Assembly: GCA_040954595.2 (NCBI GenBank)
Contig: CM082589.2
Span: 10,416,001 to 10,480,000, forward strand
Length of the DNA stretch: 64,000 nt
Direction: 5' to 3'
From: Balanoglossus misakiensis
Lineage: Eukaryota; Hemichordata
Part shown: piece by piece, positions 1 through 9,770 of the stretch
How positions within the stretch are numbered: position 1 is the stretch's first letter
Layout of the letters: every line of letters begins with the position of its first letter
Made by a program: the position numbers and the translations under genes
Notes under the pieces: model-generated
Told to the model about the DNA's origin: nothing
Databases searched by the model: none
The model's input: only the letters and a program-made list of their open reading frames with translations

Positions 1-246
1 TGGTGTTGACCTGTGATATTGCGCCATAATGGCTACAAACAGCGTTTTCTTTTAGGTATTTTGAAATTATGACGTCACAAATTAATTTGCCATTTTCGAC
101 ATGAAAACGTGAAAAGAATTTTTGGGAACAGGCAACTTCGAAATCAGCGTATTCGAAATATCCAAAAACAACTTGTTCCCAGCTTGTACCAAAAAATGCC
201 TGACATGCTTTTAAAATGCTCATTTTCTGAAATTTCCACCTGACTA

Positions 247-389
247 AACGTTCGACCACACACACCTTTCATCCCACATGCAGACACGAGAGTGAAAAAC
301 TCGCCAAAATGAATAATCGGTCTCTACCGTTTATTCATTTGGGCGAGATTTTGACTCTCATATCCTACAAACATGTGTGGTCGAACGTT
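247..389. repeat. Imperfect foldback inverted repeat, arms about 65-70 bp
   Basis: The left arm begins AACGTTCGACCACACA and the right arm ends TGTGTGGTCGAACGTT. The outer 14 bp pair perfectly. Similarity continues inward through the segments reading CTCGCC and ATGAATAA, with several mismatches and small indels, to a short loop near 325-335. The whole unit could fold into a long hairpin. It resembles a miniature foldback element, but I cannot identify a target-site duplication with confidence. Confidence 0.7.
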
Positions 390-1244
390 GATTCACTATA
401 TATACACAGGGTGTGTTGAATCAAACATAATCAATGGAAAGGGGGCAGCGAGAGAGAGACTTTGTCCCTTTAAGGTAAAAATTAATTAATTAGGCCTATG
501 TAATCATCATAAGGCAGTATGTGCCTCTGGACAGACTTGACAAAATGATAATGCTCCAAACCTTTCTATTCTTTTGTGAGGAGAGATTTGTTATCAAATA
601 ATAATATTCACATCTTGTTATCATAGAAATCATGAAAGCACTTTTTGATTCAAAAAGTATAATTTGATGTAGCCCTAGAATGTATCTTCTGCCAATTCTT
701 TACTATTAAACACGTGATCTGGCCATGTAACCCACGGCGTTGTCATTTTCAGATATTTCGGCAAAAGTTTTTCGGAGTATGTTTTTACTTTATAACCGCC
801 AAATACACAACATGTATCAGGTATGGGGCCTCATCAACCTCATTGCATTTCGTCTGCACAGTATTTGTCTGCACCACGTTGCTGAAGTTGCCCGTCATCT
901 GGAAATTTGAATGCCAACGTAACTGCCGTCTGAGCACGTCTGACATCATTTGATATCGAAGAATCTCTTTCCCTTTTTGTGCAAAATCACATGAGTCTGA
1001 GAAGGCGAAATGTTTATTCCCCTGAATAACTGAACCCATTGCTAACACATAATACTAAATCGGTTCGACTTAACTTTCCCTTTAAGGCGTTCAAAATAAC
1101 GCACAACGTATCAAAAACATGCAAAGTAATACACATGATATACAGCACCATCTTAACTCATTTTTGATGTTTGAAATAATTTGCACAATTTCTACCCTCC
1201 TTATTCACAGATATCAACGGGCTGCCTGCGGATTCAAGGTTGTT

Positions 1245-1281
1245 AGGTCCCATTGGTATAGGCATATATACCATGGGACCT
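1245..1281. repeat. 37-bp imperfect palindrome
   Basis: AGGTCCCA at the left end mirrors TGGGACCT at the right end, with the inner parts TGGTATA and TATACCA also complementary apart from single-base interruptions. It lies about 20 bp upstream of a tetranucleotide microsatellite. Function is unknown. Confidence 0.65.
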
Positions 1282-1301
1282 TATGGGATCGGTTGCGTCT
1301 G

Positions 1302-1351
1302 CATGTATTTATGTATGTATGTATGTATGTATGGATGTATGTCTGTATGTC
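1302..1351 (+). repeat. (GTAT)n tetranucleotide microsatellite
   Basis: Interrupted GTAT/ATGT tetranucleotide repeats run over about 50 bp, with TATT, GGAT and GTCT interruptions. Short reading frames through it on both strands are low-complexity by-products. Confidence 0.9.
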
Positions 1352-1710
1352 CGTCCACATCAAAAACTTGAAAACCACTGCGTGTATCACCTTGATATTT
1401 GGTGTGCCAGATGCAGGCTGGGCTGTAGATGGGAGTTTGTTCAAATGAAATTGTCATTGCCCAAAATATGCAAATTAGATGGAAAATGTGAATTTGGTCA
1501 TAACTCAGTAACCCAAGAACTACTGGTCAGATTGCTTTGCGAAGTGGTGTGTATTTACTTTATTTTGTTGTTTATATACACAGCAAATTCCTGAATGATT
1601 ACATAACTGGCTAAGTTTTAAAGAGGCCAGCTGTTCTATTTAGTGTATGTACAGTACATATGCCATTGGCAGCTTATGGGTCAGTCAGTGCTCGCCCATT
1701 GATCTCTTGC

Positions 1711-1798
1711 TGTGTGTGTATGTGTGTGTATGTGTGTGTGTGTGTGTGCGTGAGTGTGTTTGTTTGTGTGTGTGTGTGTGTCTGTCTGTCTGTCTGTA
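1711..1798 (+). repeat. (TG)n and (TCTG)n compound microsatellite
   Basis: TG dinucleotides alternate with TA, CG and GA interruptions over about 70 bp and then pass into four or five TCTG tetranucleotides. The overlapping reading frames (Cys/Val-rich on +, Thr/His-rich on -) come from the repeat and are not genes. Confidence 0.95.
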
Positions 1799-2417
1799 TA
1801 TGGCCATATACTCCGGTGTAGACTTTTTCTTGTGTATTCCCTCAATGGGACCACTGTGTCCTTGACGCGATTTTTTGTTCAACGAATGAAATGAGGAAGT
1901 GACGCAATTTCCGGTTGATAGCCAGCATTGTGTCTATTATAGTGAAAGTCAGATCTCATAAAAGGGAACTTATCAAACAAGGGTAATACATACAATGAAA
2001 ATAACGCTGCATCAACAAATACCTAAAGTGAGGTCCGCATTTTACGGGAGATGTTGCCATTAAAATTGAAATTCGAGTAATGGAGATATCATCGCTTTAT
2101 ATATGTCTTTTAGATTACTGTACTTCATTCAGCTATGTTTAACTGCCCAGTTGATGGCAAATACCATTTTGGATATATATTTTTTTCTTTGTGAAATAAA
2201 TATCGATGAACAAACCTTTAACATGAAAAGAATTGCCCTACCCATGGATTCGGGTTGAATTTGCCCATATAACGATATAAGGTTTCATAGAAAAGGTCCG
2301 ATGGTAAACAACATGTTTGAATGAACCGCCCATACTACACGAAAAACTGTAACGTCACAATCACGTGATCTTTTGTTTACTCTAACAACAACTAACTGCG
2401 CAAGTAACGTCACATTG

Positions 2418-2435
2418 TATGGGTACGTACCCATA
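2418..2435. repeat. Perfect 18-bp palindrome
   Basis: TATGGGTACGTACCCATA is a perfect 18-bp inverted repeat with no spacer. It lies in AT-rich non-coding DNA about 70 bp before the Gypsy-type remnant. It could bind a dimeric factor, but there is a single copy and no supporting context. Confidence 0.6.
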
Positions 2436-2505
2436 AAATGTATTATTTCATTTTTTACATACTGAACCATGACAACTGACCAAGTCACTCACGAGTTGTT
2501 TTATT

Positions 2506-3317
2506 TTGGCAAGTAAAGTATTAAACAAGTTTATTGTTCAGCTCAAAAATATACATGTCAAGTTTGCAGCTGCCTATGGATTTGAACATGTCACATCAAG
2601 TCCAAGATACCCCAAATCTAATGGCATGGCAGAAAATGCAGTCAAAAGTGCAAATTTATCGCTTATGAAGAAAGCCAAGCGAAATAACAAGGATCCATAT
2701 TTAGCTCTGCTGGATCATAGAAACATACCACGTGACAGTCAGTTGGGATCACCTGGGCAGAGACTCATGGGTAGGAGAACCAAAAACACTCTTTCCAACC
2801 AGCGAGATTTTGCTGAAGCCCAAACAAGTTGAGAATGTAAAGCCAAGCCTAGAAACATTGAAACAAAGACAGAAATAATATCATGACCAGCATGCCAAAC
2901 ATCTGCCCAGTTTATCAAACGATGAGTTTGTGAGGATGAAGACACCCAAAGGATGGAAACCAGCAGTTGTACAGTCCAGAGCAAATACACCACGATCATA
3001 TATTGTCGAGTCAGATGGACACATGTACCGTAGAAACCGCCGTGACCAGGAAAACAAAAGAAATGCCAGTTGTTCCAGATGTCGCTGATGACCACCTGCT
3101 TGTAAAGCATTGTCAACCACCTGCTGTTGAAGAAACTACGCCAGATGTAAAACCTCTCAAAGAGATGACGGTAACCAATCCTAACTCGGTTTGTAGCAGT
3201 ATGACGCAAGCAGATGCCACAGGCAACCAGTCAGTGAAAACCACTTCCAGAGGACGCGTTGTGAGAAGACCAGTAAGATTCCAGGACTATGTAGACACTC
3301 AATGTGGAAAGAACTGA
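2506..3317 (+). pseudogene. Ty3/Gypsy-type pol remnant: integrase C-terminal part
   Basis: This is the end of a retrotransposon polyprotein. The first open segment (2506-2832) carries the end of the integrase catalytic core. The region around SPRYPKSNGMAENAV matches the part of Ty3/Gypsy integrases that contains the third acidic residue of the D,D-E triad, and that Glu codon is at 2632-2634. The first two Asp residues and all upstream domains (protease, RT, RNase H) are absent, so the copy is 5' truncated. A frameshift near 2800 and an in-frame TAA near 2876 break the linker. A further frame change near 3060-3090 leads to the tail ending at 3317, whose SRGRVVRRPVRF motif is typical of Gypsy pol C-termini. 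No LTR, primer-binding site or polypurine tract was found. The family assignment comes from recognised motifs; the subfamily is not determined. Confidence 0.8.
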
Positions 3318-3587
3318 TTTCGGAGTTTGTTGAAAGAAATACACGAACATCGCGAACATCGCACACATACACATGCACATACTACTTCTCCAGCGACGAT
3401 GCAGACAGCAGACATGGCGACGGGAAGAAACAGGTAGAGAAACGGAACGCTCCGCGCACGAGGACGAGGAACAGGCTTCTCCAGCCATCGACTACCGCCA
3501 GGACAAAAGGTAAAAGAATAAAAAGTGGCGCCAAGAGGAAACCAACAGACAGGGTTCTCATGTACATACCATGGCCACACAAATAAA
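3318..3587 (+). other. Unassigned basic reading frame between two retroelement remnants
   Basis: A frame open from about 3302 to 3586 is rich in Arg, Lys, Thr and Ser (for example RTRTRNRLLQPSTTARTKGKR). It starts where the Gypsy remnant ends and stops just before a segment recognisable as DIRS-type gag. It may be the basic N-terminal part of that gag, displaced by a frameshift, or simply linker DNA. I cannot tell which. The junction between the two elements lies somewhere in this interval. Confidence 0.3.
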
Positions 3588-4620
3588 TCCGAGACCCCAA
3601 CCCGCACAAACCAGAGGCAATTACTTATGATGAATTGACTTTACCACAGCTGGTATCGGGTGAACTGAATCTATCTATATATCTACCTTACTGGCCAACT
3701 TCAACATATTGAAGGCTTTGCCAGTGAGTGCACCCTATAGTACAGGACATCAAAAATGTCAGTTTTCTGGTTTGGTGAAGTGTAGTGCCAAAGAAGATTT
3801 GAAGGATTCATGTGACATCATATTAGGGATGAGTTTAGATAATGCTTCCACTGTCAATCGTTTAGCAAACTTGCAAAACATTGTCACTGACGCTCAGTTG
3901 TATTCTTGGGAGAGGGTCCGTAAATACCACTCAATAATTATTTTACAATACCTTGAGCAGGGGTTGTTGGTGTGGGGCGACGATTTTGACAACCTGCATA
4001 CCAGATTCGTCAGAAACCCTCCCCAAATTAGTGTGGATCAACCAGTTAAGCCTAGCGCTAAGAAAAACCGTCACTCTCGCTATTGCTCTGCCTTTCAAGA
4101 TCACAAATGTAGCCAAATCTCTGATCATGTAGTGGAGGGCAAATTGGAAAAGCATGTCTGCTCCGCCTGTTTGCGCTTTAGGCATTAGGAAACACGGCAT
4201 GCTTCCACAGAATGCCCCTTTAACGATAAAGAATTCAGGGACGAAACACCAAAAAAACCCAGGGAATGGCCTGCAGCACCAGGGGGAGAGGGGATTTTCC
4301 AAGATGTAGCAGAATCTGGCTCATGTAACAGTATAGCTGATCAGCCTTTTTGTTATGTAGGTTTTTCACCTGACCTTTCAAACTTTGTAAATGGTGTAGC
4401 TTTTGATGCTCACAATTTGTATTGCCACATTTCTGTACTTTTCGACTGTGCCCTCTCGCATCATGTTCTAGCAAAGGCTATATCAGGTACCAAGACCTTC
4501 CAGTACCAGGAATTTTTAGTACCCACCGTTGTTGACACTCCACTTCTTCCAGTTATTCCGGCCTGGGTCCCCCCACACACGACTGATTGGCCCCCATGTT
4601 CGCCAGTTTCACACGAGTAG
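3588..4620 (+). pseudogene. DIRS-type gag-like pseudogene
   Basis: The segment 3588-3700 contains the motif ELTLPQLVSGELNL, which I associate with gag proteins of DIRS-like elements. A frameshift near 3700 moves the reading into the frame open from 3664. That frame runs through a helical segment ending in a WGDDF-like motif near 3975. A Cys/His-rich region then reads YCSAF..HKC..SDH..HVCSAC (about 4080-4175), consistent with a nucleic-acid-binding zinc-finger region. An in-frame TAG at 4186-4188 interrupts this region, and the frame reopens to a second TAG at 4618-4620. Both stops are in the same frame as the downstream RT, so gag and pol may once have been one continuous frame, or the stops may be decay of CAG or similar codons. 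Upstream start codon unknown. Confidence 0.65.
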
Positions 4621-6247
4621 GTCCTACAAGCGCACAGGACAGTTTTCACTTCCGGAAAACCAAACTTTGCCGGAGTGCGTATCCCTGTTCCCATTGCACT
4701 AAACATTCCAGCATGGCGAGCCAGACTTCCTGACAGGCACAGCGGAATTATAGTTGACTTTCTTGAATTTGGTTGGCCCATCAATTTCACTGGTAATTGC
4801 TTGCCACTTGCTAGCAGGCGCAACCATAGATCCGCCTTGCAATTTGCTCACCATGTTGATGCCTTCGTTAGCACTGAAGTTAGTCTAAAGGCCACCGCTG
4901 GACCATTCGCATCTAACCCACATACTATGCCAGTGGCTACTTCCCCGCTCTCCTCAGTCCCGAAGAAGGGGTCTCCGTATAGGCGTATTATAATGGATCT
5001 CAGTTTTCCCATCTCTAGTTCTGTCAATGCAGGTTTTTCAGCATTGACCTTCCTGCAGCAGCCTTTCCAGCTCCGCTACCCCAATATTGACACGCTGGTC
5101 GCGATTATCAGAGATTTGGGTCCCGGTTGTCTCTTGTTTAAACTAGACTTGAGTAGGGCTTACAGACAATTGCCAGTGGATCCCCACGACTTTCACCTGT
5201 TGGGTTATACATGGCGAGATTCGCTCTTTATTGATCTCCGTTTGCCATTTGGGTTGCGCTCCGCGGCGCTTGCATGTCAGGCCACCACGAACACCGTGAT
5301 TGCCATGTACCATAATCTGGGTTTTCGCGCAGTCAATTATTTTGGATGACTTTTGCGGCGCAGACACCCCTATACGGGCCCAGTCCGCCTTTTTAGCTTT
5401 GCGGTCTCTTCTCTCTGAATTAGGTCTACAGGAAGCCTTTGGTCAAGCTGTAACCCCCACAACTTGTCTCTCGTTTTTAGTCACAGAGGACAGGCTCACT
5501 GAGCTTTCAGAGCTTCTTGCTCATTGTTCAGGCAGGAAAAATGCCACTAGACGTCAGTTGCAGGTCCTTATCGGCAAGCTTTCATTTGTCTCTAGCTGTG
5601 TTCGTGCAGGCCGTCTTTTTATTAGCCGCATGCTTGACACGCTACGTTCTGTCCAGTCAGCGCGGCATCACATTTACTTAAACGTGCAGTTCCAGAAAGA
5701 TATCAGTTGGTGGATCTCTTTTCTTAGGCAATATAACGGCGTTTCGATTATTCCGGAACTGGTCTGGTCCACACCTAACAGCGTTATTTGTACAGATGCT
5801 TGCCTTTCAGGATGTGGTGGAATCTCAGCCTCACAGTATTTCCATGCCCCATTCCCAGATTTTGTCTTGCAGCAGCAACAGCCTATCCATTGCCTTGACA
5901 TGCTCACCATCGTAGTGGCGGCCAGACTTTGGGGTGACAAATGGACAGGCCTGCGCATTCTAGTCATCAGCGACAACAGCAGCATGGTACAGGTTCTTAA
6001 CACCGGCCGCGGTCGCGACCCCTTTCTCATGTCAGCCGCGCGCGAACTTTGGTTTATTGCAGCGACACATCAGTTCGAGCTGAAAGCGCGCCTATCTTCC
6101 TGGCGCTCAGAACAGCATTGCCGATTGCTTGTCACGCTGGCATTTGGACCGCAAGTACCGCGACACCTTTGCCTCACTCACAGGAGATAAACTTCTTGAA
6201 GAAACTCGTCCTTCAGAAGCATTGTTTTCACTAAACGTCTTATTTTA
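4621..6247 (+). pseudogene. DIRS-type reverse transcriptase-RNase H pseudogene
   Basis: The RT core starts around 4690. It contains SSVPKKGSPYRRIIMDLS (about 4951-5005), the motif A segment FKLDLSRAYRQLPVDP (about 5140-5180) with its catalytic Asp, and the LPFGLRSAALACQ segment (about 5240-5280). All are typical of DIRS-like RTs. The catalytic box with two adjacent Asp residues is split by one extra T in the T-run at 5340-5343, ending the first frame at 5347-5349; the reading continues in the next frame. RNase H follows, with TDACLSGCGG near 5791-5820 and DNSSMVQVLNTG near 5970-6005. A second +1 shift near 6090 moves the ADCLSRWHLD-type end of RNase H to a third frame, which closes at a TAA near 6245. 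Without repair no functional RT can be made. Confidence 0.85.
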
Positions 6248-6261
6248 ATTTATTTGCAGCT

Positions 6262-6747
6262 GTGCAGCAAGATCTGGAGTTATTAAGACAAGAGGTCAAG
6301 AACTCCCGGCTAGCAGCCTTTCGTCCCGGTACGCTCAGGAACCTGAATATTCAGTTCCGCTCCTATATAAGTTTTGCACTTCACTACGGTTTGTAAGCGG
6401 TGCCTACAACGTCCACGGTTTTGGCGCTTTATGCCCAGTTTCTTAGCAGGTCGTTTAGTAGTCCTGCATCCGTTACCAATTATATTGCGGGTGTCAAGAC
6501 ACTTCATATACTGACCGGCCACAGCCTGAAACCTTTCGAATGCCTGGGTTTCAAATTGGCGCTCACAGGCATCAGAAAAAGCAGTGTCCACACACCTTCT
6601 CAGAAGTTGCCTTTGACAGTTCCCATGTTGGAGGAAATTGGCAACTATTATTGATCTTTCCAACAAGTTTCATTTAACAGTTTGGTGCGCTGTTTTAATT
6701 GGCTTCTTTGCCTTTTTGAGGAAATCGAACTTGGTTCCTCCCTATAA
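6262..6747 (+). pseudogene. Truncated tyrosine recombinase of the DIRS-type element
   Basis: A frame starting at 6262 resembles the N-terminal helical (SAM-like) domain of tyrosine recombinases from retrotransposons, including TLRNLNIQFRSYISF and a VTNYIAGVKTLH motif (about 6470-6510). An in-frame TAA at 6394-6396 interrupts it. A +1 shift near 6650 leads to the start of the catalytic domain, where FFAFLRKSNLVP (about 6705-6743) should contain the first catalytic Arg. Similarity then ends. The HxxR pair and the nucleophilic Tyr are missing, so the recombinase is inactive. An intergenic gap of only about 15 bp separates it from the RNase H stop. Confidence 0.75.
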
Positions 6748-6871
6748 ACCAAACAACTTGTTCATATTTACTGTATACTAAGTGTTATTTTTTCACAATT
6801 GGGAACAGGTACATCAAATACAAATAACAATGGTAGAGTCACATTATAATATTGTGAGAAATTACTAGTGT
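6748..6871. other. Unassigned AT-rich spacer
   Basis: About 120 bp lie between the last recognisable recombinase codons and the LINE target site. A frame continuing from the recombinase stays open to about 6780 without clear similarity. Nothing else is seen. Confidence 0.5.
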
Positions 6872-6885
6872 AAAGAAGAGTTATA
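6872..6885. repeat. Left target-site duplication of the LINE
   Basis: AAAGAAGAGTTATA occurs here and again at 8367-8380, immediately after the poly(A) run. The pair brackets the LINE exactly, as expected for target-primed reverse transcription. The first As of the right copy could belong to the poly(A) tail. Confidence 0.9.
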
Positions 6886-8268
6886 CATGGCACGGTAGGG
6901 GGCTCACTTTTTATGGGAAAGTAACAATTATAAAATCCTTGGTCAATTCACAGTTTACTCATCTTTTCATGTCTCTACCATCTCCTGGTAATGACTTCTT
7001 TAAAAAGTATGAAACTTCAGTTTTTAGTTTTCAATTTTTTGTGGGGTGGTAAGCGAGACAAGATTAAGAGGAATACCATCTACAATTAATATGTAAATGG
7101 GGGTCTCAATTTGACAAATTTGCCTGCCTTTAATTTGACGCTAAAGACAGCCTGGTTTTTGAGGATCATGTGAAACAATAGTTTATTTTGTAGTAAATGG
7201 TATAAATTTGTTCTTTCCAGTTTTGGTGGGCCCCAAGTGTATTATGCCAATTTAAAAAAAGATGATTTTCATATTTTGAACCCCATTAATTCTGTTTTCT
7301 TAAGACAAATTTATTCAGCATGGCTGCAGTATAATACCACTACAGTATCTGATAAAGACGATGTATGCCAAGAACTAATTTGCAATAATTCTGAGATACG
7401 AATTAGTGATAAGCCAATATTGTGGAATAACTTTTCAAGGAATGGTGTTATTTTTATTAATGATCTTATCGATGCTAATTGTAAGTTTTATAATTATGAG
7501 CAGTTTACTACAATATATGGTAATATTTGTACACAATTTCAGTTATTATGTGCAATACCACTTGATTGGAAAAATATTGTACATAATTCACACTCATCCA
7601 AACTACTGGTATGTAAGCCTAATTTTCGAAATCCCAATTGTTTGTCTGGTAAAAAACTCAATAGAGAGATGTACACTTTTGTTCTGAATTTACAAACACC
7701 ACAGGAGCTTTCTCCACACATAATACGTTATTGGTACGATGTATTTGATGAAGTATTTTCCTTAAAAACTGTGTTTTCGCTTCCTTTCAAATTAACAAAT
7801 GATATTAAGCTTTGGAATTTTCAGTACAAACTAATAATGAAGATCTTGCCTTCAAACCGCATGCTTTACAAATGGCGAATAATTGACTCCCCACTTTGTA
7901 TTTTTTGTAAAGATGTTGTAGAGGATTATTACCATCTTTTTTGGGATTGAATTTATACTAGTCGGTTTTGGATTTCAGTGAAAGAGTGTTTTTTTACTGT
8001 TACACTTAATACACTAAGGTTAAGTGCAATGTACTGTATTCTGGGTAATATAGATGAGGGGGGTAGTCAACTTGCAAATTTCATTCTTTTGATTGGACGT
8101 TCTTATATTTTTAAATGTAAAGTGCCGAATGTTTTGCCAAACATGCTTCAGTTTAAATCATATGTGAAATCTATTTATAAAATAGAAGATAATGTAGCCA
8201 CTACAAATGATAGACAGGGGATACATCTAGAAAAATGGGGAGCTTTTGTCAACTTGTTCGTTTATTAG
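6886..8268 (+). pseudogene. LINE ORF2 C-terminal fragment, L1/Tx1-like
   Basis: The first 300 bp translate in broken frames to the post-RT region of L1/Tx1-type ORF2 (LTFYGKVTIIKSLVNSQF near 6903-6957), with stops between about 7050 and 7200. From 7174 the frame is open to 7947. It carries the conserved C-terminal region, including a GVIFINDLID motif, an AIPLDWK motif and a Cys-rich end CIFCKDVVEDYYHLFWD. An in-frame TGA at 7948-7950 stands exactly where the last Cys of the CxxC...H...C knuckle is expected. A Cys codon (TGC or TGT) becomes TGA by one substitution. The same frame then continues to a TAG at 8266-8268, giving the rest of the C-terminus. Endonuclease and RT catalytic core are absent. 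Confidence 0.8.
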
Positions 8269-8366
8269 TGTTCTTTTTGTGGTTTCTTTCTTTTTCTTGT
8301 CTTTGTCGACTTTTTTGTTTTTGTCCTGTATTTTTGAAATGAAAAAAAAAAAAAAAAAAAAAAAAA
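6886..8366 (+). mobile_element. 5'-truncated L1/Tx1-like LINE with poly(A) tail
   Basis: The insertion is about 1.48 kb long and is bounded by a 14-bp target-site duplication. It starts abruptly inside the 3' half of ORF2 and ends with an uninterrupted A-run at 8342-8369 after a short T-rich 3' UTR. Severe 5' truncation, poly(A) and target duplication together are the hallmarks of LINE retrotransposition. The near-perfect duplication suggests a fairly recent insertion compared with the DIRS and Gypsy remnants, although the coding part already has several stops. Confidence 0.9.
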
Positions 8367-8369
8367 AAA
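8342..8369 (+). other. Poly(A) tail of the LINE
   Basis: A pure run of 28 A follows GAAATG. It marks the 3' end of the LINE transcript and abuts the right target-site duplication. Confidence 0.95.
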
Positions 8370-8380
8370 GAAGAGTTATA
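8367..8380. repeat. Right target-site duplication of the LINE
   Basis: AAAGAAGAGTTATA is identical to 6872-6885. Up to three of its leading As overlap the poly(A) run. Confidence 0.9.
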
Positions 8381-9016
8381 TGTATTCAGTTTCATGTCAG
8401 TTTCTGACTTATACCAACAACAGTGTTTTCTCACATAAAATTAGGAATGATATGGATGTACTGTAATACTGTCATTGCAACTCGGTGAACACGTATTTTC
8501 ATGCAGTTTTTCCAATCAAAACTGGAAATATAATGTAATGTACAAAACATGCTCTACTAAATAAACCTTATAACTTAAAACTTAAAAATTATATCTTGTT
8601 TTGAATGAGCATTGTGCTATGTGATTTGTAGTCAGCTTTTGAATAAATTACATGTGATTTTTACATATACAGGAGAAATGAACAATGTCATTGTAATTAT
8701 TTAAGGTATTAACTTCACATCTGATAGACAGGTTGGCAACCTCAGACTAAGTTCTTGGATGACTAAAAACTACAAGCAAATATTCAAACTCAGTGAATGT
8801 TCTCCAGACATGACATCTCAATGAAGCTAAGCTTAAACTACCATACTACACATGACTGAGTGTACTCCTTGCTTGACATGCAAAGTAGCTAAGTTGTTAA
8901 ACATCAATTCTACAAAAACCTGACATTTTAACAAACAACAACAACACATACATTTACAACATTGACAATCACTGCATTTCAGTCTGCACTTCTCCTTGTA
9001 GTGGGGCAGTTAACCC

Positions 9017-9243
9017 AAAAATCGTGCAATTTGGGTTAAAAGCATGAAACTTGGTACACTTATGGCGGCCATTTTCTGATATGGATCTAAAATGACACAG
9101 CCCTCTAGTGACCAGAAACAGATATCAAACTTTAAAATCGTGCACTTTGGGTTAAAAGCATGAAATTTGGTACAATTATTCATTGACCCATGGCGGACAT
9201 TTTCCAATATGGATCCCAAAATAGCGGCCAGAAACTGACATTC
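9017..9243. repeat. Two diverged tandem copies of a 117-bp repeat
   Basis: Copy 1 (9017-9130) and copy 2 (9134-9243) share AAAATCGTGCA, TTTGGGTTAAAAGCATGAAA, TTGGTACA, ATGGCGG, CATTTTC and ATATGGATC in order, then a CCAGAAAC segment. Copy 2 has a 12-15 bp insertion reading ATTCATTGACCC. This looks like part of a dispersed repeat rather than a gene. Confidence 0.75.
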
Positions 9244-9341
9244 ACACTTCTCTCCCATTATTGGCACTTTTTGGTCAATTGTAACACTCAGAAACAGGAA
9301 TATGGGTTGTAAAACATACTTGCTTCCATACATTCCTCTGT

Positions 9342-9770
9342 ATATTATCCTAATTGTGATGTACATGTATCAGATCAATCTTGATGACATTCTCCTTTAC
9401 AGTAACAAAGAGCACTGCTGTCAGACTAGACCTAAAGCACCTACAGGAACATGTGCATTACTTTTTACAACTGATTTCCTGAGGTTGACTCTTTTCTTGG
9501 GCTTGACTAAGAGTTTTCCAACTTGATTTCCAATGGGATTCTGTTGGTTTGATATAGCTTTGCTAGGTTTCTCATAGCACATGTTCTTTTAGAGCTGCCT
9601 GTGTAGAAGGAATATTCTCAAGAACCCTTGACTTTCTGGAGAAGAGATATTGTCTTACCCTTTGCATGACTTTGAGTATTCAACTGGTTCTGTTATACCG
9701 AAGAACAAATTGTTCAATTAGTAACATACAAGATTGATCTGATACATGTACATCAGGATTAGGAGAATAT
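9342..9770. repeat. Inverted repeat pair, about 42-bp arms, 345-bp loop
   Basis: The arm 9342-9382 (core GATGTACATGTATCAGATCA) is the reverse complement of 9729-9770 with about three mismatches. The sequence between the arms does not pair. The unit could be a small foldback element or a duplicated-and-inverted fragment; no target duplication is visible. Confidence 0.7.

Larger units (their letters stand above)
1..2505. other. Non-coding flank with small repeats
   Basis: No reading frame here has recognisable domain content, and short frames on both strands overlap simple repeats. The stretch holds a foldback hairpin (247-389), a 37-bp palindrome (1245-1281), two microsatellites (1302-1351 and 1711-1798) and a perfect 18-bp palindrome (2418-2435), each listed separately. 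A consensus CRE octamer TGACGTCA lies at 70-77, but a single octamer is not evidence of a promoter. I see nothing further in 390-1244, 1352-1710 or 1799-2417. Confidence 0.7.
3588..6747 (+). mobile_element. Decayed DIRS/Ngaro-type tyrosine-recombinase retrotransposon
   Basis: Gag-like, RT, RNase H and tyrosine-recombinase segments follow each other on one strand. RNase H passes into the recombinase with no methyltransferase segment between them. The order RT-RH-YR is the one known for Ngaro-like elements; DIRS1-type elements usually also carry a methyltransferase. The copy is broken by at least three in-frame stops and three to four frameshifts and is cut off inside the recombinase. The terminal repeats expected for the group (inverted or split direct) were not found at either end, so the boundaries are set by coding similarity only. 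This copy cannot move by itself. Confidence 0.8.

Noticed and set aside
785-1048. Overlapping small frames at 714-953 (+) and 785-1048 (-)
   Set aside because: No motif, no codon bias and mutual overlap on opposite strands; treated as chance frames.
1647-1882. Cys/Val-rich and His/Thr-rich small proteins
   Set aside because: They are translations of the TG microsatellite on the two strands.
2000-3600. LTR, primer-binding site or polypurine tract of the Gypsy-type remnant
   Set aside because: No direct repeat of suitable length or tRNA-complementary site was found around it.
3300-6880. Terminal inverted or split direct repeats of the DIRS/Ngaro-type element
   Set aside because: No matching repeats were seen at the two ends; the element is truncated inside its recombinase.
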